A DNA stretch of 56,992 bases. It comes from Micractinium sp. NFX-FRZ (lineage: Eukaryota > Chlorophyta > Trebouxiophyceae > Chlorellales > Chlorellaceae). Every line of letters starts with the position of its first letter. Position 1 is the first letter of the stretch. Below are positions 23,335 to 33,546 of this stretch, piece after piece. Location of the stretch: positions 1 through 56,992 of the forward strand of contig JAPTJF010000408.1 in the NCBI GenBank assembly GCA_029339195.1, in the 5' to 3' direction. The translations under genes and the position numbers were made by a program. The notes beneath the pieces were generated by a model. The model searched no databases and was not told the DNA's origin. It was given only the letters and a program-made list of their open reading frames with translations.

Positions 23335-23595
23335 AGCTGCTTGCCAATTTTATCTGATGGGTTGGTTTGCAAGCAAGTTGCGCTTCACATTGCTCTTCCC
23401 GACACGCCCACGCTGGCAGATTGGTGGAGAGAGGCTGGTTCACACGTCTACCGGTGATCAGGGCATCCATCAAAATCGCTCTGAGCACTGCCAGGCTTGA
23501 AAGCTGGTAGCAGAACCCCACCGATCGCGTTCCTCGACATGCGAGGCCTCCGGCGTGCCTAGCAATCCAGCACACATCAACCGCAATTGAGCAGC
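23335..23595. promoter_or_regulatory. Bidirectional promoter region, MMADHC / RBM26-like
   Basis: 261 bp between two divergent start codons, short enough that the promoters must overlap or be shared. No TATA box seen. Confidence 0.55.
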
Positions 23596-26500
23596 ATGGC
23601 AGCCCTGCAGCGCCGCAAATCGGCGACCAGGATACCCGAAATAAGGCCTGAGTCGCCGTCTGGCGTCGCGCTCACCACCGCGGTGCAGGTGGGATGCTGA
23701 GGGATGGGACCGCGGTTGCAGGAGGGCGATCCCAAGGCGGAGGGCCACAGGATGGGTCTGGCGCTGGCCACCGCCGCCGCCGCCGCCGCCCACCTGCCGC
23801 CGCTCCTGCCCGCCCCGCTGCCCGGGTGCAGGACAAGCTGCGCAAATTCTTGGGAGCAGACTACACCGACCGCAGCCTGGCACAGGTGGGCACAAGGCTT
23901 GGATTCGTGCATGCTGCGCTGCGCTGGATGCCCTCCACCATGTGCCGCTCGCTTGTTTCATGCGCAGGCCGCTGCTGGCCCGCCCACCTTTCTCCCCCCG
24001 CCCGCCTCCAATCCCCCAACCCAGGCCCGCCCCGCCCCGCCTCTCTAAATTTCACGCTCTCTAAGCTTGTTGCTCTTTGACCTGCTCCGTGTTGCTGCAG
24101 TATGTGGTGGTCATGCTGGCCCACAAGACGGAGCAGCAGCCTCTGGGGGACAACCTGATCGAGTTCCTGGGGGAGGTGGACGCCCGGGAGCTGGCCTCCT
24201 GGTGGGTGCTGGCACATTGTTGTTGGGTGCTGGGCTGAGAAAGACTGTGGTGGGAGTACGTGGGGGAGGTGGACGCGCGGGAGCTGGCCTCCTGGTGGGT
24301 GCTTGGGCAATGTTATTGGGTGCTGGGCTGTGAAAGTGCTTGAGCTCGTGTTTTATTGAATGGGAAAGCCTCGGCTCGCCTGGATGCCGTTGCATGCCTC
24401 TGCTCACCCCAGGGGCTTGCTCGCCTGCCTCTACCTGGTGCAGGCTGTTTGAAAACATGCACACCCTGGTCAAACCGGAGCCAGCTGCGCCTGAGCCCCA
24501 GCAGCAGCAGCCGCAGCAGCAGCCGCCACGCCAGCAGCCCACCCAGCCCCCGCAGCAGGCTCAGCAGCAGCAGCAGGCAGCGGGCCAGCGAGCGACAGCG
24601 GCGCCGCCGGCTGCTGAGCTCCAGCAGGCGCAGCAGGAGCCCGATGGTCTAGATTTGGATTTGGATGAGGCGGATGGGGGCAGCGATGCAGACACGGCTG
24701 AGGTGGCGGTGGAGGGAGGGCGCAGCGGCGGTGTGCGGCGGCTGCAGTCGGCCGTGGTGCGGGACAGTGGTGGCGACAGGCGGGGACGGGTGAGCAGGGT
24801 CTCTGCTCCAGGGCCTGATAACCTGCCTGCCTGCTTGCCCATACAACAGGCCCTGCCTGCGTGCCTGTTCAGTGTTGATGTTGGGAGCTAGTTGCGCCAA
24901 CCCGTCCCTGCTGCTCCTGACCTAGACCTCCTGCCTGACACCGCTCCTCTTGGCCCCTGCAGAGCCGCAGCCGGTCGCCACACCACGGGCAGCACAGCTA
25001 CTCCCCACGCGGCGGCCACCAGCGGCGCAGCTACTCCCCGCACGGCGGCGGCCGGCGGCGCAGCCCGCCGCTGCCGCGCCGCCGCTCGCCGCCGCGCTAT
25101 GGCGGTGGTGCATCCGACTACTTTTATGAGGGGACCTCAGGCACCCGGTATTTTGGGCATGACCCCTACCCCTACCGCCAGGCCAGCGGTGGCGACTGGA
25201 TCCGAGACCCGGCAGGGCCGCGGCGCCGCCGCTCGCCGTCGCCGCCGCCCTACGGCGGCGCCCGCGGCCACGGCCACGGCCGGGGCGAGTGGGGAGCACC
25301 TTGGGGCCCCCGCAGCAATGGCGGCGGCGGTGGCGGCGGGGGGTACACACATCCCGACGACCCTCGCTGGTGGGGCGGCCCGCCACACCGGCTGGATGCG
25401 CCTGGCGGCGGCGGCGTGTTTGCGCGTATGCACCCCCCAGAGCACGGCAGCGGCGGCTTCCGGGGCAGCGGCGGCCTTGGCGGGGTCCAGCATCACGAGC
25501 ACGACCGCCGTTGGGAGTGGACAGAGGAGGATGAGGTGCGGGGGGTGCCGCCACGGGAGCAGCGGTATGGCGGCGGCGCTCCGCCGCCCGGCCTGCAGCG
25601 CCCGCCCGGCCTGGCGGCCGGCATGCCGCACCCAGGGTCGGGCGGGCTGGGGCGCAGCGGCAGCGGCAGCGGGAGGGGCGCGGAAGCAGGGGATGCCTAT
25701 GATGCAGGCATGGGGGAGGAGCACCTGGGGCAGCAGCAGCAGCAGCAGCAGCAGCGGGCGGACGCTGCAGGGTGTCAGGCGCAGGCGGTGCTGCCCTGGG
25801 ACCGGCCTTCCTACATGGATCTCGAGCTGCAGCGCCAGCAGCAGCAGAGAGAGGTGCAGCACGTGGAAGACGGCGCGCCGCCGCCGGGCCTGTCGCAGGC
25901 CCCACCACCGGCGGCGGGGGCGGCGGCAGGCGACCCAGCGGTGGGCGTGTTTGTGCGGGCCCTCACGCAGGCAGCCGCCAGCCTGGGCCAGCACGGGCGC
26001 AGCGTGACGGCTGTGCCCGTGGGCGGCAGCGGTGCCAGGCCTCACACCACGTTCCAGGTCACCATCTCCCACCAGCAGCAGCAGGTGCAGGGGGCAGGGC
26101 AGGGGGCTGCCGGGCAGCAGCAGGGGCAGCAGCCGTCGCCGTCTGCGCCGCTGCTGACGCAGCCCGACCTGCAGCAGCTGCTGAGGCAGCGGCTGAGGCA
26201 GATGGAGCTAGAGCTGGTCAAGCTGCGGGCGGAGCAGGCTGAGCGCCAACTGGCAGAGGCTCACCAACGGCACGAGATGACTGCTGCGGTCAAGCTAGAG
26301 TGAGTGGCTTTCTTCTCATGGGATCCTTGCTGAGGCGTGCACTTGATGCCTTCTTTTGATGCTGCCTGTGGCTGCCAATGGTTGGCGTGGGGCCTTTGAT
26401 TGGCCCGCCTGTGGGGTTGCTGGGGTGACAGGCTGGCTGTGTGCTCGGCGCCAAGATCCTTCCTCTCTTGTCCACCTGCTTGCCTCCTTCCCCCGCCGTG

Positions 26501-27596
26501 CGCACGCAGCCAGCTTGGCAACACGCGGTGGCTCCCACCTTGTTGCCTGACCCTAACCTGCCTGCTTGGCCCTCACCTGCCTCCCTCCTGCCCTGCCTGT
26601 CTGTCCGCCCTGCCCCTGCAGCCTCACTGTGCGGTCGGTGTGCATCAAGGGCGTGCACCCGGGCGCCTCAGAGCGCGTGCTGATTGCGCACTTTGGCTCC
26701 TGCGGCTACATCCAGCACATCTCCTTCCTGAGGTGACAAGCATGCTGTGCTGTGCCGTGGGCTGGGCTGGGCTGGGGCCGCACTGCACTGCACCGTGCTG
26801 CACTGCCACATCCAGCACATCACATCTCTACCGTGAGGGGTTGCACTGCGCTGCGCTGTGCCGTGTGAGGCGCTGTGGTTGCCGCGGCTGCCGTGCTGTG
26901 CACCCCTGGCCTTTCTCACTCCCAGTCTGCGCTGCCTTTGCTCACCGACCCTGCCCTCTTCTCCCATTAGTGCTGCAGGGACCCCGCCAGTGGGCGCAAG
27001 TCTGGGGTGGCATACATCCAGTTCAGCACCGCTGCCGAGGCGCAGGCAGCGCTTGCCCTGGACGGTGCGCGCTGCTCGCCCTGCCTCTCGCCCTGTTGTG
27101 CTGTGGCGTGCATGCCGCAATGGCGGGAGACGGGCGCTGTGCTTGTGCAGGTGGATGGCTGTGCCCCATCAAGTGGTGTGTTGCTGTGCACGTAGGGCGG
27201 GTGGGCGACATGACAATGGTCTCTGTTGTTGTGGCAATGAGGCCGCCATGCTCCCAAGCTCCAAAACTTGGCGCACCTACCTGCCTGCCCACGATGACCC
27301 TCCACTACCCCTCCCCAGCCCCTCCTCCCCCATAACACTGCTGGGCCAGCCCCCTGTGCCCTGCAGGCTCAGCCCTGCTGCAGCGCACCATCCAAGTGGT
27401 ACCGAGCGACTCGCCGGCAGCTCGCACAGCGGCCTCCCGGGTGCTGCGGGCAGCCTTCCCGCCGCCCGGCCTGATGGCAATGCCACTCTTTGCAGGTGAA
27501 GCGGCAGAAAGTGGCTGGGGTGTGAACTGCCTGGGTTATTCATGTGTACGTGGTGCCTGCAGGCAAGGGGAAGTCGTCCCCTCTGCCTGCCTGCCA

Positions 27597-27627
<31 letters not shown>

Positions 27628-27948
27628 CACTGAGACCCTTATCGTGCCTCCCTGCCTCTTTATGCCCATTCCACCGCCCCCCTGTCCTGCACCTGCACTG
27701 CAGCCCCCATGCCGCCGCCTCGGCACGCCGGCGGGCGCAGCCTGCGTCGCAGCAGCAGCGGCGGCGGGCGTGGCGGGCGCAGCGCTGGGCGGGGGCACGG
27801 CAGCTTCCGGTATGTGAGGCCAGTGGACCAGGCGGCGCCTGGTTCTGGTGCTGGCGCGTCCGGGGCTGATGGCAGCAATGGGCAGGCAGTGGGCGTCGGC
27901 AGCGCGGCTCCCACTGCAGATGCCGAGGCAGTTGCGATGGCAGAATGA
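23596..27948 (+). CDS. RBM26/27-like protein: PWI-like domain, RS/Gln-rich region, RRM
   Basis: Nine exons: 23596-23688, 23832-23885, 24101-24201, 24444-24789, 24963-26299, 26622-26732, 26979-27064, 27367-27495, 27704-27948; 833 residues with consistent phase. The N-terminus (about 30-90) matches the PWI-like fold of RBM26/27: RSLAQYVVVML then LGDNLIEFLGEVDARELASW and LFENMHTLVKP. Then come poly-Gln, an acidic patch, an RS-type Arg/Ser/Tyr-rich region (QRRSYSPHGGGRRRS), a Gly/Gln-rich stretch and a coiled coil near 575-640. An RRM follows (TVRSVCIKGVHPGAS, RNP1-like KSGVAYIQFS) and an RGG-like tail. RBM26/27 link nuclear poly(A) RNA to exosome decay; that role is inferred. No CCCH zinc finger is visible, unlike animal members. 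Exon 5 alone is 1337 bp. Confidence 0.9.
24168..24336 (+). repeat. 93-bp tandem duplication across the RBM26-like exon 3 donor
   Basis: 24168-24243 and 24261-24336 are about 90 percent identical. Each contains the last codons of exon 3 (GEVDARELASW), the GTGGGT donor and the start of the intron. The second donor is intact, but its exon part no longer joins a reading frame from an acceptor. The youngest of the exon-edge copies seen here. Confidence 0.92.
26805..26837 (+). repeat. Decayed copy of RBM26-like exon 6 end in intron 6
   Basis: Matches 26705-26737 (codons YIQHISFLR plus donor) 100 bp upstream; the donor is kept as CCGTGAGG. Same strand. Confidence 0.75.
27591..27627 (+). repeat. CCTG tetranucleotide run in RBM26-like intron 8
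   Basis: About seven to nine CTGC/CCTG units upstream of the exon 9 acceptor. It doubles as pyrimidine-rich splice context. Confidence 0.7.
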
Positions 27949-28393
27949 GAACTGCCCACCTCGTCCCCTCCAGCCTGCCTTGTGACGTGGCAGGCTGAGC
28001 GCCCACCCCGACTTGTGAGGTGCCCTCAATGTGGGCTGCATGCTACATATGATGCACACAAGCCCTGTCTGTGAGGCAGGCACTGCTGCTCGGGCACAGC
28101 GACACATTGCAGGTGGGATATACAGCGAGTGGCAGTCAAGGCAGAGCCTGTTTTCCGACAGAGCAAGTACTGTATGCTCCCCAGATGTGAGGATCGTTAT
28201 GTGACTGCACTGGCTGGCTCTAGCGCTGGCTTGGGCATGCATGTGGCACCGCTATGTGACACATCACCTGCCGCTGCCCGCCACCTCACCCCGCCCCGAT
28301 CAGGTCTCCAGAACATGTGCCATCGCGCCCCACCGCCCTGATCAGACGCCTAGAACTCTCACAATCTCCCAACGCCCTGCACAGGGGCAAGCT
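27949..28393. other. Spacer between RBM26-like stop and heme-oxygenase-like start
   Basis: 445 bp, head to tail. The frame of the next gene stays open upstream to an ATG at 28241, but I place the start at 28394 because the peptide there looks like a plastid leader. No TGTAA. Confidence 0.4.
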
Positions 28394-29604
28394 ATGCTTG
28401 TGACAGCCAGTTCCTTGCGGTGCTCGGCGGGCAAGGGGTTTGGGGATGCGGCGCAGCCTCGGAAGGGAGGCGGCAAGAGTGTGAAGCAGCGAAATGATGT
28501 TGCGGGCGTCAAGTCGGCCGACAGTAAGGTGGGTCGCGCCCTCCGGCATTGTCCCGCCTGGCCTGCTGCTCTCTGGCCGTCCCGACCCATCATGCGATCA
28601 TGCGATGTGATCCCGCCGCTGCAGGCGGTGCAGCGCGCAGTGCAAATAGTGGAGGAGCAGGACGCGCGGCAGCAGCAGCGTGCTCCCGCCGCCCGCCCGG
28701 TGGACCCGCAGGAGGCTTCCCGCGGCAAAGTGGAGTACGTCCGGGTGCGTGAGGCCAGCTCACTGCCACATCTCAAACTTTGCCTCGTTTCAAGGCATGT
28801 TGGGGTAGTGCAGGCTCGCTTGTGCACCACCAGGCGTTGGGAGGTGCCGCGGTGCCGCCGCCACACCGTCCCTGCTTCGCTGTGTTGCCCACTGCCTCCC
28901 TCCTTACTGCAAGTCATACGCTGGGGCAGCGGGCGGCCTGCAGAGCTGGGGAGCCCTGCAAATGAATTTCAATTGACATCACTGCAGACTGCCGATGAAT
29001 TGTGCTCGTTTCACCCCCACCTCTCCTATGCAGGTCAAGGACTGGGGGAGCGGCAACCCGGAGGAGCTGGGGAGCCTGCAGGTGAGGGATGTTAAGAAAC
29101 CAGGAACATGCGTTTGATGACGCGGGTGCTCACTTTTTGAAATCGTGATCTTTGTCGGAAGGCGGCGCTGCATTGCACCAGGCAGCTGCCCAGGCGCCCA
29201 GCCGAGCCTGGCTGGGCACACAGCGGCAGTGCGTGGAGGCAAGAAAGCAGGAGCTTGGGCCATACCCAGCCTGGGCTGACCATGCGCTCCCTCATTCATT
29301 CTCACACCCGCTGTCGACAGGTGGACAGGCAGGCAACCAAGACGTTTGAGGCCGGGGGGGCGGATGCCATGCCCTTCCACGAGGCCCTCGCCCGCCGGCT
29401 GGAGATGCTGCAGACGCAGGGGGCGCTGGGGGTGGCGCAGGTGCGCGCATGCTGCTGCGCTTGACCATGCATGCTTGTTGTGGTGCGGGATAGAGCAGTC
29501 TGTGTCGGCTGTGTGCGAGGTCCACGGCTGCCTGCAGGGCCGCTGCTTCTGCATGAAGCTGTAGAAGCCCCATTGAGGGGTCTGCCTGCCTGCCTGCCTG
29601 CCTA

Positions 29605-29639
<35 letters not shown>

Positions 29640-29648
29640 ACCTACCTA

Positions 29649-29683
<35 letters not shown>

Positions 29684-31743
29684 ACCTGCCTGCCTGCCTG
29701 CCTGCCTGCCTGTTGCCTTGGCAACTGAGTTACCGACTTCACTGGGCTGCCCCCCTTCCGGCCCCCGCTCGCCGGCTGTGCAGCCAAAGGGAGGCAAGCC
29801 GCTGCCACCCTTTGAGCGCTGGGCGTTTGCTGAGGCGCACTATATGCAGGTGGGTGGGGGGGGAGGGCTGCTGGGAGTGGGGCAGGTCCTGCAGCCAGCC
29901 AGGGTTGGAAGCTGGCTGGGAGGCAGGGGGCAGGGGGCAGGGGTGGGCAGCTTGCAAACACCAGGGCTGAACGTGGTGTGGTGCGGTCACCTCTTGAGGC
30001 CTTGAGCTGCACCGCTGGCACCATGTGGCTTGCCGGTCAATGCCGATACCCATACACCCACTTGTTGCAGTACCTGGGGGACATGCACGCTGTGCACGCT
30101 GCGCTGGAGGGCAGCATAGCGCAGGCAGCGGGCATTCAGCAGCAGGCCCAGGCAGCGGCTGCAGGGGCCGAGGGCGAGCGGCATGGGCAGCTGCTGCAGG
30201 CGCTCAGCCTGTTTGGGTCGGTACAGGGGCTGGACCGGGCAGCCGCCCTGCAGCAGGACCTGCAGCGCATCGCGGCCCGCTCGCAGCAGCAGCAACCACA
30301 GCAGGCGCAGCAGCAGGCGGCAGCAGCGCCAACCAGCGCTGGCGGCGGTGCAGAGGAGCGCTTCTCCCCGCCGCCCCCCACGCAGCATGCGGCAGCGTAC
30401 GCAGCATACATTGCCAGCCTGGCGCGCCTGTGTGGGGCGGCGGAGGGGCCCGAAGAGGAGGAGCAGGTGCGCTGCGCTGTGCCGTGCCGTGCTGTGCTGG
30501 GCTGTGCTGTGCTGCCTGCCCTGCTTGTCTGCTGCTCCGCTGATGCTCGCCGCACTGCTGCCGAGCTGGGCGCCCTCACTGGTGTCACCCTGTGCTGCGC
30601 ACATACTGCAGGCTGTGCTGCGCCTGCTGTCCCATGCCCCAGGTCACGCATGCAGGCGGTGCACCTGAATCGCACCCATCCCTCCCCGTGCCGCGCCCTG
30701 CACTTGTCTGTATCCGCAGGCCGTGCTGCGCTTGCTGGCCCACGCGTACATCATCCAGCTCATGCACGTGACCAGCGGCGGACGCGTGGCGGCTGTGGCG
30801 GCAGACAAGCTGAGACTTGCGGCCATTGATGCGCTGGCAATCTACACGTGAGTTGTGTGATGAATCAAGGGGCCTTGTGCCGTGTGCCATTACTATTTTG
30901 TCTTAGGCTGATGGTTCCCTGTTGGCAGCAGACAAGCTGGGACTTGCGCCCCACGTGGGTGGCACCCTACACACCGGGCTGCCGCCCTCCTCATGCCCCT
31001 CCTGGGCCAGCTGGCACCGATCTGATCTGATCTGATCTGATCTGTGCGACTGCGTGCTGCCGTGCCGCTGCTGCAGGAGCTACCCGGCGCTGCCCAGCGA
31101 GTGCAAGCCGCTGGATCGGTTTGTGGGCAACACCAACCAGCTGGGGCTGCTGCTGTCGGAGGACCAGCAGGAGATGCTGATGCAGGTGGGGCATCACTGG
31201 GGATGAACAGTTATGGTTGTGGGGTATGGGGCAGTTATGGGGGTATGGGTGTGGGGCAGGTATGGGGTGTACGCAGTTTTGCCGGGGAACAAAAACAACA
31301 CAAAACATGAACACTAAATCAGCAGGGCCTCGTGTTGGCGGGGGGAGCAGCGGGAGCCGCTGATGCAGGTGGGTGTCTTGCGGAGGGAAGTGGGGTGTGT
31401 GGCAATTTGCTGAGAGAGCCTAAGCAGCGGGGCCTGGTGTTGGCGAGGGAGCAGTGGGAGGTGCTGGTGCAGGTGGGAGCGGGTGGGGAGCGGAGGGCAA
31501 ATGAGAGAACCAGCGGGCCAAAGCCGGGCCAAGAGTGCATTGCAATTGTAATCACGGCACACTTTCTTGCCCTGCAAACGCCCTCGACATGCTGCTGCTG
31601 GCCCATGCTGCTGCTACCTGTGTCTCTATCCCACCTCACCTTGCCACTTTCGTTTGCACCACTTCCCTGCGGCCCCCCAGGAGCTGGCCAAGGCCATGAC
31701 CAAGAGCTCCATGCTGCTGGTGCCGCTGGCGCGTGAGAGCTGA
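28394..31743 (+). CDS. Plant-type heme oxygenase-like protein, probably plastid
   Basis: Nine exons: 28394-28528, 28625-28744, 29034-29081, 29321-29440, 29784-29849, 30071-30466, 30720-30847, 31077-31185, 31681-31743; 394 residues in phase. Two family blocks are clear. LPPFERWAFAEAHYMQYLGD matches the plant HO segment around the heme face. LLAHAYIIQLMHVTSGGR aligns with plant HFYNINFAHSAGGR and animal HAYTRYLGDLSGGQ, the distal-helix glycine motif over heme. The C-terminal helix FVGNTNQLGLLLSEDQQEML also fits. Exon 6 carries a Gln/Ala-rich insertion (about residues 190-270) that makes the protein longer than the roughly 280-residue plant enzyme. The N-terminus (MLVTASSLRCSAGKG) looks like a short transit peptide. 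The usual proximal His context (T-x-x-x-H) is not obvious, so enzymatic activity is unproven. Confidence 0.8.
28908..28963 (+). repeat. Decayed duplicate of heme-oxygenase-like exon 3
   Basis: A whole-exon copy of 29028-29084 about 121 bp upstream. It keeps GGGGCAGCGG and GAGCTGGGGAGC and would read VIRWGSGRPAELGS against VKDWGSGNPEELGS. The acceptor is changed from CAG to CAA and the donor is lost. Confidence 0.8.
29583..29712 (+). repeat. About 130-bp CCTG/CCTA tetranucleotide array in intron 4
   Basis: About 32 tetranucleotide units, mostly CCTG with scattered CCTA, in the heme-oxygenase-like gene, between exon 4 and exon 5. Confidence 0.92.
30606..30951 (+). repeat. Copies of heme-oxygenase-like exon 7 edges on both sides of the exon
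   Basis: 30606-30637 repeats the acceptor and first codons of exon 7 (source 30713-30745; GCAG then GCTGTGCTGCGCCTGCTG). 30921-30951 repeats an internal part (source 30795-30823; GCAGACAAGCTGGGACTTGC) after the exon. Both on the coding strand. Confidence 0.8.
31018..31045 (+). repeat. TGATC pentanucleotide microsatellite
   Basis: Five TGATC units just upstream of the exon 8 acceptor. Confidence 0.85.
31321..31478 (+). repeat. Two decayed copies of heme-oxygenase-like exon 8 end
   Basis: 31321-31375 and 31422-31478 each resemble 31139-31191, the end of exon 8 with its ATGCAG/GTGGG donor. Both still carry a CAG/GTGGG donor-like junction, so the intron holds three donors in a row. Confidence 0.8.
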
Positions 31744-32127
31744 GGCCACCAGTAGCAGGGCCCCTGTGCAAGAGCTGCAGCTAACTGTAGCAGGGCCTGT
31801 TCGAGAGCTGCACGCTGCCAGTAGTAGGGCCTTATGCGAGCGCTGAGGCAAAGGCCAAGCGGCAGGTCCTCTCCCCCCTGCAGATACACTATTGTGTGTG
31901 TGTATTTCAGGCACAACCGAGAGTGTTGAGCATGCGTGTGCAGAGCCACCCATCTGAGAGTAGCCACTCCTGCAGACTTCATGATCTGTAGTGCATGCCC
32001 ACGTGTGACAGTTGTGATAGCGATTTGTGTTACAAGTACATGCACACTTTGCGAGCGCACAGGCCAAGCTCAGGGGTGCAGGCACAACGGCCTGGCGCAA
32101 CATTGTGTTCCCAACAGCCGTGTGCCT
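31744..32127. terminator. Convergent 3' spacer with TGTAA signal for Asterix
   Basis: 384 bp between two facing genes. On the minus strand TGTAA is at 32030-32034, about 94 bases after the Asterix stop, fitting a chlorophyte poly(A) signal. None is seen for the + strand gene. Confidence 0.6.
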
Positions 32128-33276
32128 TCAAGCGCCGGTCGCCGCCGCCGCTGCCTCGGGTCTCCGCCCGATGGGCAGCATGTAGGACGAGATGAGTCCA
32201 AAGAGGGCAAAGGTGATGGAGGAGACGAACTGCTTGATGTCGGAGTGGCCGCTCTTGGCGTTTGCAACCGCGCACAGGCAGAGCATGAGGGAGGCCCAGG
32301 CAGGCAGCTTGGCCTGCACGGGGCGTGGTGGGCAGGAGCGGCAGGTCAGGGTGCAGTGAGGCGAAGCAGGGACGGAGCGGCAGGGAAGTGTGCAAGCAGG
32401 CATGGAAATGTGGGAGGGAGAAAGAGGGCAGGGGGGGCAGGCGCGGGCAAGTGGGTGAGCGGGCAGCTTGGCCTGCCCGGGGCGGCGGCGGTGGGAGGAG
32501 AGGAGCTTCCATCCATTGCTTTCAGTGCAATTAAAGGTAGGAATTAAAGGCAGGGTGGTGGTGCTTGGGCGGGTTGGAGGGCAAGCGGCAAGCGCCTGAG
32601 TGTGGCGCGGGCACGTGCAGCCGCTGCCGCCAGCCAGTGCCCGCCCCATCAGCAGCCGATCATCAGCAGCTCATCAGGGGCCTGTCGGTCGCCTGCTCCT
32701 CCACCACACCTGTAAGCATACCTCATGCGTTCCGACTACCTCCTTTGGAAAGGCCTTCATAAGCCCTGTGCAAACCCCGGAAATCAAGCGCACCTTGAAG
32801 ACGAGGGACAGCAGGCCCAGCGCCAGCCCCATGAGCAGGAACATGTCTGGCGGCTGCTCCTCCAGATTGACCTTGGTCCGCTCATACTTGTGCACCTCGC
32901 CGGGGCGCCGCGGGTCGCCAGACACCTGTTTGCAGGGGGGGGCAGGGGCACGGGAGAGGGTGGAGGTGGGCTTCCGTGCAGCGGGCGGCAAGGCAGGCAG
33001 GGGGGCAGGGGGGCAGAGAGGTGCTGGGGAGGGGTGCTTCTGGTCGGCCTACAGGTGTTGAGAGCCTTGAGGCTGCAAGATGCTGGCCAGAGAGGAGGCT
33101 GAGGCTCGCTCCTGATGTAATGCTGCTGCCGCCCACGGTTCTGCCGGCGGGTGGCGGCGCCGAGGAGAAGCAGGTGAGACACTCGCTGGCGCCCCCTGCG
33201 GCTTGCGCGCGCAAAACTCCGGCCTCATGGCAATCGTGCACATCCAACGGGGCCCTACCTTGAGCTGCACCGGCAT
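32128..33276 (-). CDS. WDR83OS: Asterix (UPF0139), PAT-complex subunit
   Basis: Three exons: 33259-33276 (MPVQLK), 32794-32925, 32128-32313; 111 residues in phase. The family pattern is complete: SGDPRRPGEVHKYER at the N-terminus (human MSDPRRPNKVLRYK), the PPDMFLLMGLALGLLSLVFK first membrane segment, an AWASLMLCLCAVANAKS second segment (human FISFANSRS), then SDIKQFVSSITFALFGLISS as the third. Human Asterix is 106 residues, so this is full length. With CCDC47 it forms the PAT chaperone at the ER Sec61 channel and shields polar residues of nascent multipass proteins. The tail is Ala-rich and species-specific. Head to head with the WDR20-like gene. Confidence 0.93.
32459..32484 (-). repeat. 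Copy of Asterix exon 3 acceptor in intron 2
   Basis: GGCAGCTTGGCCTGC with flanks repeats 32301-32324, the CAG acceptor and first codons (AKLP) of exon 3, about 158 bp away, same strand. Confidence 0.7.
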
Positions 33277-33546
33277 GGCTGCGCGAGGGCTGCGAGAACG
33301 ATGATGGGGTGGTCGCCAAGAGTGCAGACAAGGCCTGAAGGTTTGTGATAATTGGCAACCAGGAGATAGGTGGTGCTGGGTGGGACTAGCGCTCCTAGCA
33401 GGGCCTGCAAGCCCTTGCCATTTCTCACTCTCAGCACGAGCGCAGCACGCACCCGAAACCGGACCAATCGGGCTCTGGCCATCAAAACACGCCCGCCCAC
33501 AGCAACCCGACACCTTTCAGACAGCAGGCATAGCCCAGGCTTACCG
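33277..33546. promoter_or_regulatory. Bidirectional promoter region, Asterix / WDR20-like
   Basis: 270 bp between divergent start codons. No TATA box seen. Shared regulation is an inference from the spacing. Confidence 0.55.

Noticed and set aside
24892..26007. 371-codon + frame and 328-311-codon minus frames over the RBM26-like exon 5
   Set aside because: Arg/Ala/Gly-rich shadows of the true frame in very GC-rich DNA; only the chosen frame joins the PWI exons and the RRM in phase.
29471..29728. 85-codon frame of Leu-Pro-Ala-Cys repeats
   Set aside because: Direct translation of the CCTG array in an intron.
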